Source: Clostridia bacterium (GTDB lineage Bacteria > Bacillota > Clostridia > TANB77 > CAG-508). Taken from it: a stretch of 64,000 nucleotides of DNA. This document shows positions 1-8,319 of the stretch, piece by piece. Under the pieces are notes generated by a model. The model was not told where the DNA came from. It did not search any database and worked only from the letters and a program-made list of their open reading frames with translations. Position 1 is the first letter of the stretch, and each line of letters opens with the position of its first letter. The stretch lies in contig CAADUZ010000013.1 of NCBI GenBank assembly GCA_900752335.1, positions 9,746 through 73,745 on the forward strand. Reading direction: 5' to 3'. The position numbers and the translations under genes are program-made.

Positions 1-21
1 GTAATTCATGTCTATTACCAT
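1..21 (-). CDS. Start of a gene running off the left edge
   Basis: An ATG on the minus strand ends at base 21. It is preceded at a normal distance by AAGGAGAG (about bases 27-34), a good ribosome binding site. Only seven codons (MVIDMNY) lie inside the window, so the product cannot be named. It is divergent from the next gene, and the roughly 120 bp between them must hold both promoters. Confidence 0.5.
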
Positions 22-141
22 ATATACTCTCCTTATAACTTGTCCTTATACTATTTTATGCTTAAACATGATTTTTATGCTATTTTATTGATATTTGATT
101 TATTGCTAATTTAATGTTATTATGTATATAGAGGTGATTGG

Positions 142-843
142 ATGGAGAAAAGAGATATTAAAAACATACTAATCTCCATGAGAACTACAGAAAATGAAGC
201 ACAAGTAAATAATTTACTTGGAAAAATAGATATGCTTGATTTTAGCACACTACAAGAAATGCTTCAGAAGATAGGTGATAATGAAGATAGTGTTAGGAAA
301 TTTTTAGAGTCTAAACTATCTGCTTCTCGTGAAAATACAGAGGAAAAATATCCAATAAATAGTATGTTTACTTATGGAATATCGGGAAATTGTGTTCATC
401 TTCATTTGCCGATGGACTTGCATCAAATGATATCTCAACATGGAATTTCAGCTACTATTGCAAATGTACATTTACAATTAATAGATGCAATAGAAAAGAT
501 TGGTAAATTAAAGGCCGATTCTTTTTACAGATTTAATAATGTAGATAGCATTTATATGATATCGCCAATACTAGTTAAAAGAGAAATAAATTTTTTAAAC
601 GATTTAGGTTTTACCACAAATATACATAGTAAGAAAAAACTTAAAGATTCTAAATACTTGGAAGAAGTACCTGAAGCTCAATTAGCTACTCACATATTTG
701 GAAATGACAAAAATGTTGGAAGTGCACTAATAAAAATTGATACAATACTAGGAGAGCAATGGAAACAATTAGCAAAGAAAAAAGTTGAAGAATTAGAGAA
801 CAAAATAAAAGGAAAGGATAAATCAGAAAAAACACTAGAATAA
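142..843 (+). CDS. Conserved-looking hypothetical protein, 233 aa
   Basis: I do not recognise the family. The ATG follows GAGGTG at normal spacing and the frame ends just before a strong terminator, so it is a self-contained transcription unit. The protein is soluble with no signal peptide or membrane segment. Its N-terminal 60 residues are helical and acidic/basic. A middle segment (about residues 75-140) is rich in hydrophobic residues and His (CVHLHLP). The last 40 residues are strongly charged and probably coiled (KKKVEELENKIKGKDK). It is one of the few plus-strand genes, alone between divergent and convergent neighbours. No catalytic motif could be identified. Confidence 0.75.
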   Translation: MEKRDIKNILISMRTTENEAQVNNLLGKIDMLDFSTLQEMLQKIGDNEDSVRKFLESKLSASRENTEEKYPINSMFTYGISGNCVHLHLPMDLHQMISQHGISATIANVHLQLIDAIEKIGKLKADSFYRFNNVDSIYMISPILVKREINFLNDLGFTTNIHSKKKLKDSKYLEEVPEAQLATHIFGNDKNVGSALIKIDTILGEQWKQLAKKKVEELENKIKGKDKSEKTLE

Positions 844-849
844 AGTCAA

Positions 850-889
850 AAATATAGCTTAATATTAATGTGTTAAGCTATATTTTTTA
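850..889 (+). terminator. Rho-independent terminator
   Basis: A 13-bp perfect stem (AAATATAGCTTAA at 850-862 and its complement at 873-885) with a 10-base loop runs into a T tract. It ends the 233-aa gene and, being symmetrical, can also serve the convergent CBS gene. Confidence 0.85.
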
Positions 890-899
890 ATTTTATTTA

Positions 900-1337
900 T
901 TATTCAGCATTTTTTCTATCACAATTACAAATATTCTCCAATGTAATCCTTACACCTTCTGGGTTTACTTCCTTGTTTTTAGCTAAATCTCCTAATGTTA
1001 ATATACCAACTATTTTATTATTTTCTATAACAGGTATTCTTCTTATTTGATTTGTTTCCATCTCTTTTTCTACGTGCTGCACTTCGTCTTCTGGGTTGCA
1101 ACAAGTAATGTTACAAGTCATTATATCACTTACTGGAGTACATTTAATATCCTTGCCACAACCAATAGTTCTTAATAAAATATCTCTATCGGTAACTAAA
1201 CCCACAACTTTTTTATTGTCATCACATACAGGAATACAGCCTATATGGTTTTGGCACATTAATTTTGCGCATTCTTCTGTGTCACAGTCAGGTTTTACAA
1301 AAACGACTTCTTTACACATACAATCTTTAACTTTCAT
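900..1337 (-). CDS. Cysteine-rich CBS-domain-pair protein, 145 aa
   Basis: This is a stand-alone Bateman module of two CBS domains. CBS 1 covers about residues 5-62 (VFVKP...VVGLVTDRDIL) and CBS 2 about residues 73-130 (RRIPVIENNKIVGILTLGDL). Such pairs usually bind adenosyl ligands and act as energy or redox sensors; the partner here is unknown. The ATG at 1337 is chosen because GGGAGGAAG sits just upstream; the frame stays open further upstream but without a binding site. The protein is unusual in carrying 14 cysteines in 145 residues, including CMC, TCCN and a C-terminal CNCD, which suggests metal or redox binding. It is convergent with the previous gene and has no co-directional close partner. 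Confidence 0.85.
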   Translation of the reverse strand: MKVKDCMCKEVVFVKPDCDTEECAKLMCQNHIGCIPVCDDNKKVVGLVTDRDILLRTIGCGKDIKCTPVSDIMTCNITCCNPEDEVQHVEKEMETNQIRRIPVIENNKIVGILTLGDLAKNKEVNPEGVRITLENICNCDRKNAE

Positions 1338-1476
1338 AATCTTCCTCCCAATATATTTTAAACAAAATACATTTGTGAAAAAATTTTCACTCTTAATATT
1401 ATTGGCAAAAAAAATAAAGATATGCATTTTAAAATTACATATCTTGGAAAAATTTTCTATTTTAATTTTTTATTAA

Positions 1477-2097
1477 TTATATTGGTCTTACAGGATATGG
1501 CGGACGTGGCATTTCAGGTCTATTTGGTCTATTGCCTCCTAATAACTGATTTAATATAAGTATTTTTATTAAATCTCTTAATGTATTATTAGTACTACTT
1601 CTTCTATTTTGTCTATTTTGAGGTACATTAATGCTTTTATCTTCTTGCTTTTTTTGCGTTTTTTCTAAATTGTTTTGTAATGCTCTGCTACTTACATTAC
1701 TATTATTAGCATGAGTATTTCTGTTTTCTCTTAAACTCTCCTTTTTTACATTATTAAAGCTTTTTTCTTTTGGCAATGTAACTCTAACATTTATTGCTTC
1801 TTCTTCATTATCACATTCAATATTTGCATAAATCTCGTCAGTCATTTGCTCAATTAATTCGGCTGTAATTGGTTTAGAATTAGCTTCACAAATCTTACAT
1901 ACCATTGGGTTTACCACCTTATATATTTCGGGATAAAGATTTAAAACCTCGCCACTATATCTAGGAATATTTTGATTATAGTTATTATAACTATAACTAG
2001 GATATGTATATGTATTAGCTTGATAACTATTATTATCTTGACTAATAGGATATCCTAATATGGACTTTATATAATCTTCATAATTTTGATAATACAT
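1477..2097 (-). CDS. Tyr/Asn/Gln-rich hypothetical protein, 206 aa
   Basis: The family is not recognised. The start is supported by AAGGAGG eight bases upstream. Residues 1-50 are rich in Tyr, Asn and Ser (e.g. YQANTYTYPSYSYNNYNQN). Residues 55-105 form a folded-looking segment with a CKIC pair. Residues 110-170 are charged and low-complexity, and the tail is Pro/Arg-rich (NRPNRPEMPRPPYPVRPI). There is no signal peptide or membrane helix. The composition recalls spore-coat or other assembly proteins, but that is only an impression from amino-acid usage. It is a single gene, separated from murD by a repeat element. Confidence 0.75.
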   Translation of the reverse strand: MYYQNYEDYIKSILGYPISQDNNSYQANTYTYPSYSYNNYNQNIPRYSGEVLNLYPEIYKVVNPMVCKICEANSKPITAELIEQMTDEIYANIECDNEEEAINVRVTLPKEKSFNNVKKESLRENRNTHANNSNVSSRALQNNLEKTQKKQEDKSINVPQNRQNRRSSTNNTLRDLIKILILNQLLGGNRPNRPEMPRPPYPVRPI

Positions 2098-2154
2098 GTT
2101 AATACCTCCTTAAACTTTGTATATAATATGTATTATCAAAAATTTTGTTACTTT

Positions 2155-2282
2155 GAGAATTTAGGGACAGGTCTCATTTTCCCAAATTGTGTCACTCTGG
2201 TACTTGTCTACCCACGTGACATTTTTGTCACCTTTAGGGACAGGTGTAAAATGGGAAAATAAGACCTGTCCCTAAATTCCCA
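2155..2282. repeat. REP-like palindromic repeat, copy 1 (composite)
   Basis: The outer arms GGGACAGGTCTCATTTTCCC (from 2164) and their near-complement ending in AGACCTGTCCC (about 2262-2273) form a large palindrome. Inside it lies a second unit built of GTCAC/GTGAC blocks. The same core recurs at 36825 and 57895, and the GTGACAGGTACC type at 38655 and 46083. This copy supplies the TAG stop codon of murD. No transposase lies near. Confidence 0.85.
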
Positions 2283-3672
2283 TTACCAATTCTTTAAATT
2301 TTTCTCCTCTTTCTTCGAAGTTTTTAAACATATCAAAACTTGCGCTTGCTGGTGAGAATAGTACAACTTCTCCTGGCTCTGCAATTTTATACGCTCTATT
2401 TACTACTTGTTCCAATGTTTTATGTTTATATATTGGAAATACTGCTGTTGGGTCTTTTTTAGAAAGTTCCTTTATTACGGCATCATATATTTTAGTGGTT
2501 GTGTTTCCGAACAAAACAAGTTTTGAAACTTTTTCTAATATTGGTTTTGCTAAAGGTTCATAGTCCAAGTTTTTATCATATCCACCTGCTATTAGTACTA
2601 TTTTTTCATCAAATGAATTAAGACCTGCAGAGGTTCTGGTTGGACTTGTTCCGATAGAGTCATTGTACCATTTTACGCCATTTATTTCTCTCACAAATTC
2701 TAATCTATGTTCTACACCTTTAAACTCTTCTATTGCTTCTACTTGTGTTTTACTATCTACTAAACTTGAAGTTGCTGCGATAGCTGCGCAAATATTTTCA
2801 TAATTATGTACGCCTCTTAAATGTACATTTTTTACATTGAGCAAGTGCTTCCTTACGCCGTCCTCGCATGATTTAATCATTCCATCATCATATATAATTC
2901 CATCTTCTAGCTTTTCTTTGCTGCTAAAATATATAACTTTTCCTTCTGCTTCGTTTTTAAATTCACGAGTTATATCATTATCATAATTTAGTACAACAAT
3001 ACCGTTTTTATCTTGATAATTAAAAATAGTCTTTTTGGCTTCTATATATTCTTCATAAGATTTATGTTTGTCTAAATGGTTTGGAGATATATTTGTAATT
3101 ACAGAAATGTCTGGGCTTACTTCCATTCCCATTAATTGAAAACTGCTTAATTCTAATACGACTATATCATTTTCGTTAAATTCCCTTACTTTTGTAAATA
3201 GTGGTATTCCCAAGTTTCCGCCCAAATGGCAGTTATACCCTTTCTTTTTAAGTATTTCATATATTAATGTTGTAGTAGTGGTTTTTCCATCGCTTCCTGT
3301 TACACCAATTATTTTACATGGGCAAGTATTCATAAGCATTTCTATTTCTGAAGTAACTATGGCTCCTCTTTTTTGTTCAGAAACTAGTTGAAGTGTAGTT
3401 GGCAAGCAACTTGGCGAACGGAATATGATATTGTAACCTCTTAAAAAATGTAATGCGTTTTTTCCCGTTACTAGTTCAAATCCATATCCTTCTATTTTAT
3501 TTACTGTTTTTTCGTCTAATTTACTTATATCTCTTTCGTCAAATACTGTAACTTTTGCCATTAAATTGTGTAAATAATCAATTAAAGGAATATTACTAAC
3601 ACCCAAACCTATTACGGCAACTCTTTTTCCTTTAATATTTCTTTCAAATGCATCTAATTTTAAATTTTCCAT
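2272..3672 (-). CDS. murD: UDP-N-acetylmuramoyl-L-alanine--D-glutamate ligase
   Basis: This cytoplasmic Mur ligase adds D-glutamate to UDP-MurNAc-L-Ala in peptidoglycan precursor synthesis. An N-terminal Rossmann-like domain (about residues 15-100, VAVIGLGVSNIPL) binds the nucleotide precursor. The ATP loop GVTGSDGKTTTTT is near residue 123, the central ligase domain has NISPNHLDKH and HNYENICAA, and the C-terminal domain carries WYNDSIGTSPTRT and LIAGGYDKN. A length of 466 aa is normal. The start has GGGAGG upstream. The last codons and the TAG stop lie inside a REP-like repeat, so the natural end may have been replaced by the element. The cytidylate-kinase-like gene ends 16 bp upstream, and the two are likely co-transcribed. 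Confidence 0.95.
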   Translation of the reverse strand: MENLKLDAFERNIKGKRVAVIGLGVSNIPLIDYLHNLMAKVTVFDERDISKLDEKTVNKIEGYGFELVTGKNALHFLRGYNIIFRSPSCLPTTLQLVSEQKRGAIVTSEIEMLMNTCPCKIIGVTGSDGKTTTTTLIYEILKKKGYNCHLGGNLGIPLFTKVREFNENDIVVLELSSFQLMGMEVSPDISVITNISPNHLDKHKSYEEYIEAKKTIFNYQDKNGIVVLNYDNDITREFKNEAEGKVIYFSSKEKLEDGIIYDDGMIKSCEDGVRKHLLNVKNVHLRGVHNYENICAAIAATSSLVDSKTQVEAIEEFKGVEHRLEFVREINGVKWYNDSIGTSPTRTSAGLNSFDEKIVLIAGGYDKNLDYEPLAKPILEKVSKLVLFGNTTTKIYDAVIKELSKKDPTAVFPIYKHKTLEQVVNRAYKIAEPGEVVLFSPASASFDMFKNFEERGEKFKELVMGI

Positions 3673-3688
3673 ATGTAATAAAGCCTCC

Positions 3689-4372
3689 CTATATATGTAT
3701 TTTCTGCAATACTTTTTTTGTAGATTCTTCTACTGTCTTGCAATCTGTAACGTCTATTTTTATTGTGTTCTCATATATTTTATAATAGCCTGCTTTTTCT
3801 TGCAACTCGTCCCTTGCAACTATATTCTTTTTTATTTCCTCATAATTTGCGTTTTCGCCATATTGCTTTAATTTCCTTTGTATTCTTTCTTCCAAGCTTG
3901 CTTCAATAAATAAATGATAATCTAAATTTGGATATATTTGCATTAAATCTCTTCCCGATACTATCACATTAAATTTTTGTTTATACATGTCAATTAAACT
4001 TCTCGCAAACCCATAAAAAGCACTATTATCTGCACTTCCTCCTGCAATAGATACAGCCATGGATGCGTCTTTTGACTGTAATACTTCATCATCAATTTTT
4101 TTACCGTTTATATATATAACTGTTTCTCTATCTTCTATTTTAAATTCTACACCTAGTTTATTCATTAAATCTCTAATATTTACATTTTTAATATTATTTT
4201 TTAGTTCAGAAATGTTAATATGTTTTGCAGACATTAATGCATATACTATTCCTCTATATAAATTTCCGCCATGTAATATAATGCTATTTGGAATATACTT
4301 TAATAATTCTTTGCAAATAGAGGTTTTACCACTTCCGACTAAACCTTCTATTCCTATAACAATATTATTCAT
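3689..4372 (-). CDS. Cytidylate-kinase-like P-loop kinase, 227 aa
   Basis: A nucleoside monophosphate kinase-type protein. The Walker A loop GIEGLVGSGKTS is at residues 7-18. A segment rich in small residues (VSIAGGSADNSAFYGFARSL) and SGRDLMQIYPNLDYHLFI match the (d)CMP kinase fold, where the GRD segment contacts the base. The lid region is EERIQRKLKQYG. The length of 227 aa fits the Cmk family. The loop is GLVGSGKTS rather than the usual GPAGAGKST, and the sequence is divergent overall, so substrate specificity is uncertain and another small kinase is possible. A good GAGAGG site precedes the ATG. It sits upstream of murD. Confidence 0.75.
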   Translation of the reverse strand: MNNIVIGIEGLVGSGKTSICKELLKYIPNSIILHGGNLYRGIVYALMSAKHINISELKNNIKNVNIRDLMNKLGVEFKIEDRETVIYINGKKIDDEVLQSKDASMAVSIAGGSADNSAFYGFARSLIDMYKQKFNVIVSGRDLMQIYPNLDYHLFIEASLEERIQRKLKQYGENANYEEIKKNIVARDELQEKAGYYKIYENTIKIDVTDCKTVEESTKKVLQKIHI

Positions 4373-4459
4373 TAAATTACCTCTCTTTTATTCATTATTA
4401 TTTTTAATATAGAAATTATATCACAAGAAAAAAATTTTTCAACTCATTCCAATTTATGT

Positions 4460-4490
4460 GAATAAAAGTTAAAGTTCTGTACATAATTTA
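4460..4490 (+). promoter_or_regulatory. Possible forespore-type (SigG/SigF-like) promoter
   Basis: GAATA (4460-4464), 17 bases, then CATAATTTA (4482-4490). This resembles the published Bacillus SigG consensus better than the vegetative TTGACA/TATAAT pattern. The predicted transcript would have a leader of about 20 bases before the 27-aa gene. This is read by eye and could be fortuitous in AT-rich DNA. Confidence 0.3.
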
Positions 4491-4513
4491 AGTAAGACTG
4501 GAGGTGCATATAT

Positions 4514-4597
4514 ATGTCTGAAAATACTAATAACAAAAATAATAAAAAGGGAAATAGCAAAAAAGGTGACAAGAACAACAATAATTCTAATCAATAA
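4514..4597 (+). CDS. Small Asn/Lys-rich peptide, 27 aa
   Basis: The peptide begins MSENTNNKNNKKGN and ends NSNQ, about half Asn plus Lys, fully hydrophilic, without Cys or aromatic residues. The reading frame is short but the context is convincing: GGAGGTG sits eight bases before the ATG, a possible promoter lies just upstream, and a hairpin follows the stop at once. The function is unknown. Composition and the possible forespore-type promoter are compatible with a small spore-core peptide, but no known family signature is visible. It is convergent with the transglutaminase-like gene. Confidence 0.6.
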   Translation: MSENTNNKNNKKGNSKKGDKNNNNSNQ

Positions 4598-4603
4598 TTA
4601 ATA

Positions 4604-4638
4604 TTAGGGACGTTTTAATGAGCGTCCCTAAAGTTTTC
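4604..4638 (+). terminator. Terminator after the 27-aa gene, overlapping the convergent stop
   Basis: TTAGGGACG (4604-4612) pairs with CGTCCCTAA (4623-4631), with a 10-base loop, then a T-rich stretch. The loop contains the stop codon of the convergent minus-strand gene, so one hairpin ends both units. Confidence 0.7.
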
Positions 4639-5388
4639 TTCTATACTTTTTTCACTTTCCATTTCAAATTCGCAAGTTTGTCTATTTAATAAATAACTTA
4701 TTTGTTTTCCATCAGCAGTTAATTGAGCTCTATATTCTTCTGGGTACCCCATCATTTTCTTACCTGAAAAGTATACCTTAAACTGATTATTGCCACAATA
4801 TCTTACAAATTTTTCATACATAGAAAACAACTCTGATTCTCCTAATTTAGATAAATCTCCAAATTTTTTCAAGCTCCTTAATACTATTTCAAATTTTGTT
4901 TTAGTGCTTAAATCACTTTCAGATAATTTATTTTTTAAGATTTGCCAATAATCATTTGCATAGCTTTTATTTTCTGATATATATCCTAATTGCAAATCCA
5001 TTTGCCTTAATGCATCATTACTAATCGTAGCCCTTGCGAAATGAGAAGTACTACAATTAAATTGAATATTTTTTAAATCGCGCGTTAAATCTGCTACATG
5101 TTCTACGCTTGTTTCGTCTTCATATATTACAAATGTATGTCCTAATTTGTCTGTAAAGAGTCTGGATTTAATTCCGGCTTTTCCTAACAATTCTCTATAT
5201 TGTTTAGATAATGTTGTACATATGATTATATTAGGATTTTCAAATGACTTATGCGAGTATATGGACATTGTTTCTTCTTCGCCAAACATTAGATATTCAT
5301 ATTCTCTATCATAAAAGCTTACTTCTCCTAATGTTAGATATAAGTAGCGCGCTCTTTCATTTGCACCCAAGCCTTCTGGCATTTGCAT
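4615..5388 (-). CDS. Transglutaminase-like cysteine-fold protein (tentative)
   Basis: Family not named with certainty. The order Cys (IIICTTLSKQYRELL, about residue 57), then AGIKSRLF, then His (GHTFVIYEDE) and Asp (HVADLTRD) matches the Cys-His-Asp layout of transglutaminase-like enzymes, in which the helix after the Cys ends in a GIPSR-like turn. The N-terminal segment EGLGANERARYLYLTLGE looks like the usual opening of this kind of protein. The start is unclear: the ATG at 5388 has no ribosome binding site, and the frame stays open upstream almost to the uvrA stop, where AAGGGAAGAGG occurs, so translation may begin upstream from a non-standard codon or be coupled to uvrA. No signal peptide is visible in this frame. 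Confidence 0.5.
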   Translation of the reverse strand: MQMPEGLGANERARYLYLTLGEVSFYDREYEYLMFGEEETMSIYSHKSFENPNIIICTTLSKQYRELLGKAGIKSRLFTDKLGHTFVIYEDETSVEHVADLTRDLKNIQFNCSTSHFARATISNDALRQMDLQLGYISENKSYANDYWQILKNKLSESDLSTKTKFEIVLRSLKKFGDLSKLGESELFSMYEKFVRYCGNNQFKVYFSGKKMMGYPEEYRAQLTADGKQISYLLNRQTCEFEMESEKSIEENFRDAH

Positions 5389-5452
5389 TAGAAAATCATC
5401 TAAATTATTTAGTACTATATTTCTTGCCTTTTTCGTTATGCCTCTTCCCTTC

Positions 5453-8284
5453 TTATTTTTCCAAATATTTCTTTAAAAATTTACCAGTATAACTTCTATC
5501 GTTTTTTACAATTTGTTCTGGTGTTCCTACTGCAACAATTTCTCCTCCGCCATCTCCACCTTCTGGTCCTAGATCTATAATATAGTCGGCGGTTTTTATT
5601 AGGTCTAAATTGTGTTCTATTACAATTATGCTATTTCCTGTATCCACTAATCTTTGAAGTATATCTACTAATCTGTGTACGTCTGCTATATGAAGTCCTG
5701 TAGTTGGCTCATCCAATATGTATAACGTTTTTCCTGTTGCTCTTTTTGATAGTTCTGTTGCAAGTTTTATACGTTGTGCTTCTCCACCAGATAAAGTTGT
5801 TGATGGTTGTCCAAGTTTTATATAACCTAAACCTACGTCATATAGAGTTTGAATTTTAGTTTTTATTCTTGGTACGTTTTTAAAGAATTCTAATGCTTCT
5901 TCCACAGTCATATCAAGCACATCCGAGATAGTTTTGCCCTTGTATTTTACCTCTAATGTTTCTTTATTATATCTCTTTCCTTTACATACTTCACATGGTA
6001 CATAAATATCTGGTAAGAAGTGCATTTCAATCTTTATAATTCCATCTCCATTACAAGCTTCGCATCTTCCACCTTGTACATTAAAGCTAAATCTACCTTT
6101 ATCATATCCTCTCATTTTAGCTTCATTTGTACCTGCAAAAATGTCACGTATAAAGTCAAATACACCAGTATATGTTGCTGGGTTTGAACGTGGTGTTCTA
6201 CCTATTGGAGATTGGTCTATGTTTATTATTTTGTCTATATTCTCTAATCCTTTTACTTCTTTACATTTACCTGGCTTTTCATTTGAACCATTCAAATCTC
6301 TTGCAATAGTTTTATATAATATTTCGTTTACTAATGTACTTTTTCCAGAGCCGGATACACCAGTTACACATATAAATTGTCCAAGTGGAAATTTAACATT
6401 TATGTTCTTTAAATTATGCTCTGTAGCACCTTTTACTTCTATCGATTTTCCATTTGACTTTCTACGTTTTTTAGGTACTAATATTTGTTTTCTTCCACTT
6501 AAATATTGCCCTGTAACTGATTCTGGTACAAGTTTTACTTCCTCTGCTGTACCCTGTGCCATAACATTCCCACCGTGTACACCTGCTCCTGGTCCAATAT
6601 CTATAATTTGGTCTGCTGCATACATTGTATCTTCGTCATGCTCTACTACTAAAACAGTATTTCCTAAATCACGCAAATGCTTTAAAGTTGCTAAAAGCTT
6701 ATCATTATCTCTTTGGTGTAAACCTATACTTGGTTCGTCCAATATGTATAACACTCCTGTTAAGCCAGAACCGATTTGTGTTGCAAGCCTAATACGTTGC
6801 GCTTCTCCACCAGACAGTGTTCCAGCACTTCTTGAAAGTGTTAAATATTCAAGTCCAACGTCTATTAAGAATTGTAACCTTTTATTTAGTTCTTTTAATA
6901 TTTGGTCTGCTATCATTCTATCTTTGTTATTTAATTCTAAAGAATTTAAATAATCTTTTATTTTGTTTATAGACATATCTGTAAGTTCATTTATGTTTTT
7001 ATCTCCAATTCTTACAGATAGACTTTCTTTTTTTAATCTTGCACCATGGCACATTTCGCATGGCGATTCGCTCATATACATTTCATAAAAAGTTCTCATT
7101 CCTTGAGATTTAGTTTCATTATGACGTCTTTCAAGTGTAGGTAAAACCCCTTCAAATGGACTTCTAAATCTTCTAGTTCCTGCAGGTGAAGTATACTCAA
7201 AATCAATTTCTTCGTCGCCTGTACCATATAGTATTTTTTCCAAAAAGTCACGAGGCAACTTTTTAATTGGAACACCTTTTATTTCCACACCATAATGTTT
7301 TGCAATACTTTCAAAATACATTTTAGCCATTGTATCTCCACGTTTCATAACGCTAGAGCCAAAAGCTTTTACACCATCATATAAAGTCTTATTTTTATCT
7401 GGTATAATTAAATCCTCGTCCATTTTCATTAAATATCCAATACCAGTACAATTTGGACATGCACCAAATGGATTATTAAATGAGAACATTCTTGGTGTAA
7501 GCTCTTCAAAACTAATTCCACAGTCTGGACATGCATAATTTTGACTAAATAGCATTTCTTTTTTGTGAGTATTGTCATCTATAATTACTATATTGTTTGC
7601 ATATTTTAAAGCGGTTTCTACAGATTCTGTAAGCCTACTGCGTATATCTTCTTTTATAACTAGTCTATCTACGATAAGTTCAATATTATGCTTTTTCTTT
7701 CTGTCTATTTGTATATCGTCAGAAAGTTCTACTGTTTCTCCATCGATTCTAGCTCTTACAAAACCTTCTTTTTCAAATTGTGCTAATTGTTTTACAAATT
7801 CACCTTTTCTACCTCTTACGATAGGAGCTAGTACTTGAATTCTCGTGCCTTCTTCTAGTTCTAATATACTGTCTATTATTTGGTCTATTGTTTGCTTTTC
7901 TATTTTCTTACCACATTTAGGGCAATATGGCACACCAATTCTAGCATATAAAAGACGAATATAGTCATATATTTCAGTAACTGTTCCAACTGTAGAACGT
8001 GGGTTTTTAGAAGTAGTTTTTTGGTCAATAGAAATTGCTGGAGAAAGTCCATCAATAGACTCTACATTTGGTTTTTCCATTAACCCTAAAAATTGTCTTG
8101 CGTATGAAGATAAGCTTTCTACATATCTTCTCTGCCCTTCTGCATACAAAGTGTCAAATGCTAATGAGGATTTTCCAGAACCAGAAAGACCAGTTATAAC
8201 TACTAGCTTATCTCTTGGTATTTCCAAATTTATATTTTTCAAATTATGTTCCTTTGCGCCCTTTATCACTATTTTGTCTTGCAT
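5453..8284 (-). CDS. uvrA: Excinuclease ABC subunit A
   Basis: Damage-recognition ATPase of nucleotide excision repair, working as a dimer with UvrB. It has two ABC ATPase halves: Walker A GLSGSGKSSLAFDTLYAEG near residue 32 and GVSGSGKSTLVNEILY near residue 640, with matching signatures SGGEAQRI in each half. Zinc-binding modules CPKCGKK (about residue 117), CPDCG...CPNCTG (about 253-280) and CEACNGDG...CEVCKGKR (about 740-765) are present. A length of 943 aa is normal. GGGGGGGAA precedes the ATG. It follows the PHP gene by 36 bp and is probably the third gene of a unit that begins with the nucleotidyltransferase-like gene. I see no GAAC-N4-GTTC SOS box upstream. Confidence 0.97.
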   Translation of the reverse strand: MQDKIVIKGAKEHNLKNINLEIPRDKLVVITGLSGSGKSSLAFDTLYAEGQRRYVESLSSYARQFLGLMEKPNVESIDGLSPAISIDQKTTSKNPRSTVGTVTEIYDYIRLLYARIGVPYCPKCGKKIEKQTIDQIIDSILELEEGTRIQVLAPIVRGRKGEFVKQLAQFEKEGFVRARIDGETVELSDDIQIDRKKKHNIELIVDRLVIKEDIRSRLTESVETALKYANNIVIIDDNTHKKEMLFSQNYACPDCGISFEELTPRMFSFNNPFGACPNCTGIGYLMKMDEDLIIPDKNKTLYDGVKAFGSSVMKRGDTMAKMYFESIAKHYGVEIKGVPIKKLPRDFLEKILYGTGDEEIDFEYTSPAGTRRFRSPFEGVLPTLERRHNETKSQGMRTFYEMYMSESPCEMCHGARLKKESLSVRIGDKNINELTDMSINKIKDYLNSLELNNKDRMIADQILKELNKRLQFLIDVGLEYLTLSRSAGTLSGGEAQRIRLATQIGSGLTGVLYILDEPSIGLHQRDNDKLLATLKHLRDLGNTVLVVEHDEDTMYAADQIIDIGPGAGVHGGNVMAQGTAEEVKLVPESVTGQYLSGRKQILVPKKRRKSNGKSIEVKGATEHNLKNINVKFPLGQFICVTGVSGSGKSTLVNEILYKTIARDLNGSNEKPGKCKEVKGLENIDKIINIDQSPIGRTPRSNPATYTGVFDFIRDIFAGTNEAKMRGYDKGRFSFNVQGGRCEACNGDGIIKIEMHFLPDIYVPCEVCKGKRYNKETLEVKYKGKTISDVLDMTVEEALEFFKNVPRIKTKIQTLYDVGLGYIKLGQPSTTLSGGEAQRIKLATELSKRATGKTLYILDEPTTGLHIADVHRLVDILQRLVDTGNSIIVIEHNLDLIKTADYIIDLGPEGGDGGGEIVAVGTPEQIVKNDRSYTGKFLKKYLEK

Positions 8285-8319
8285 TTATAATTCCCCCCCG
8301 AAATTAGTATAATGTACTA

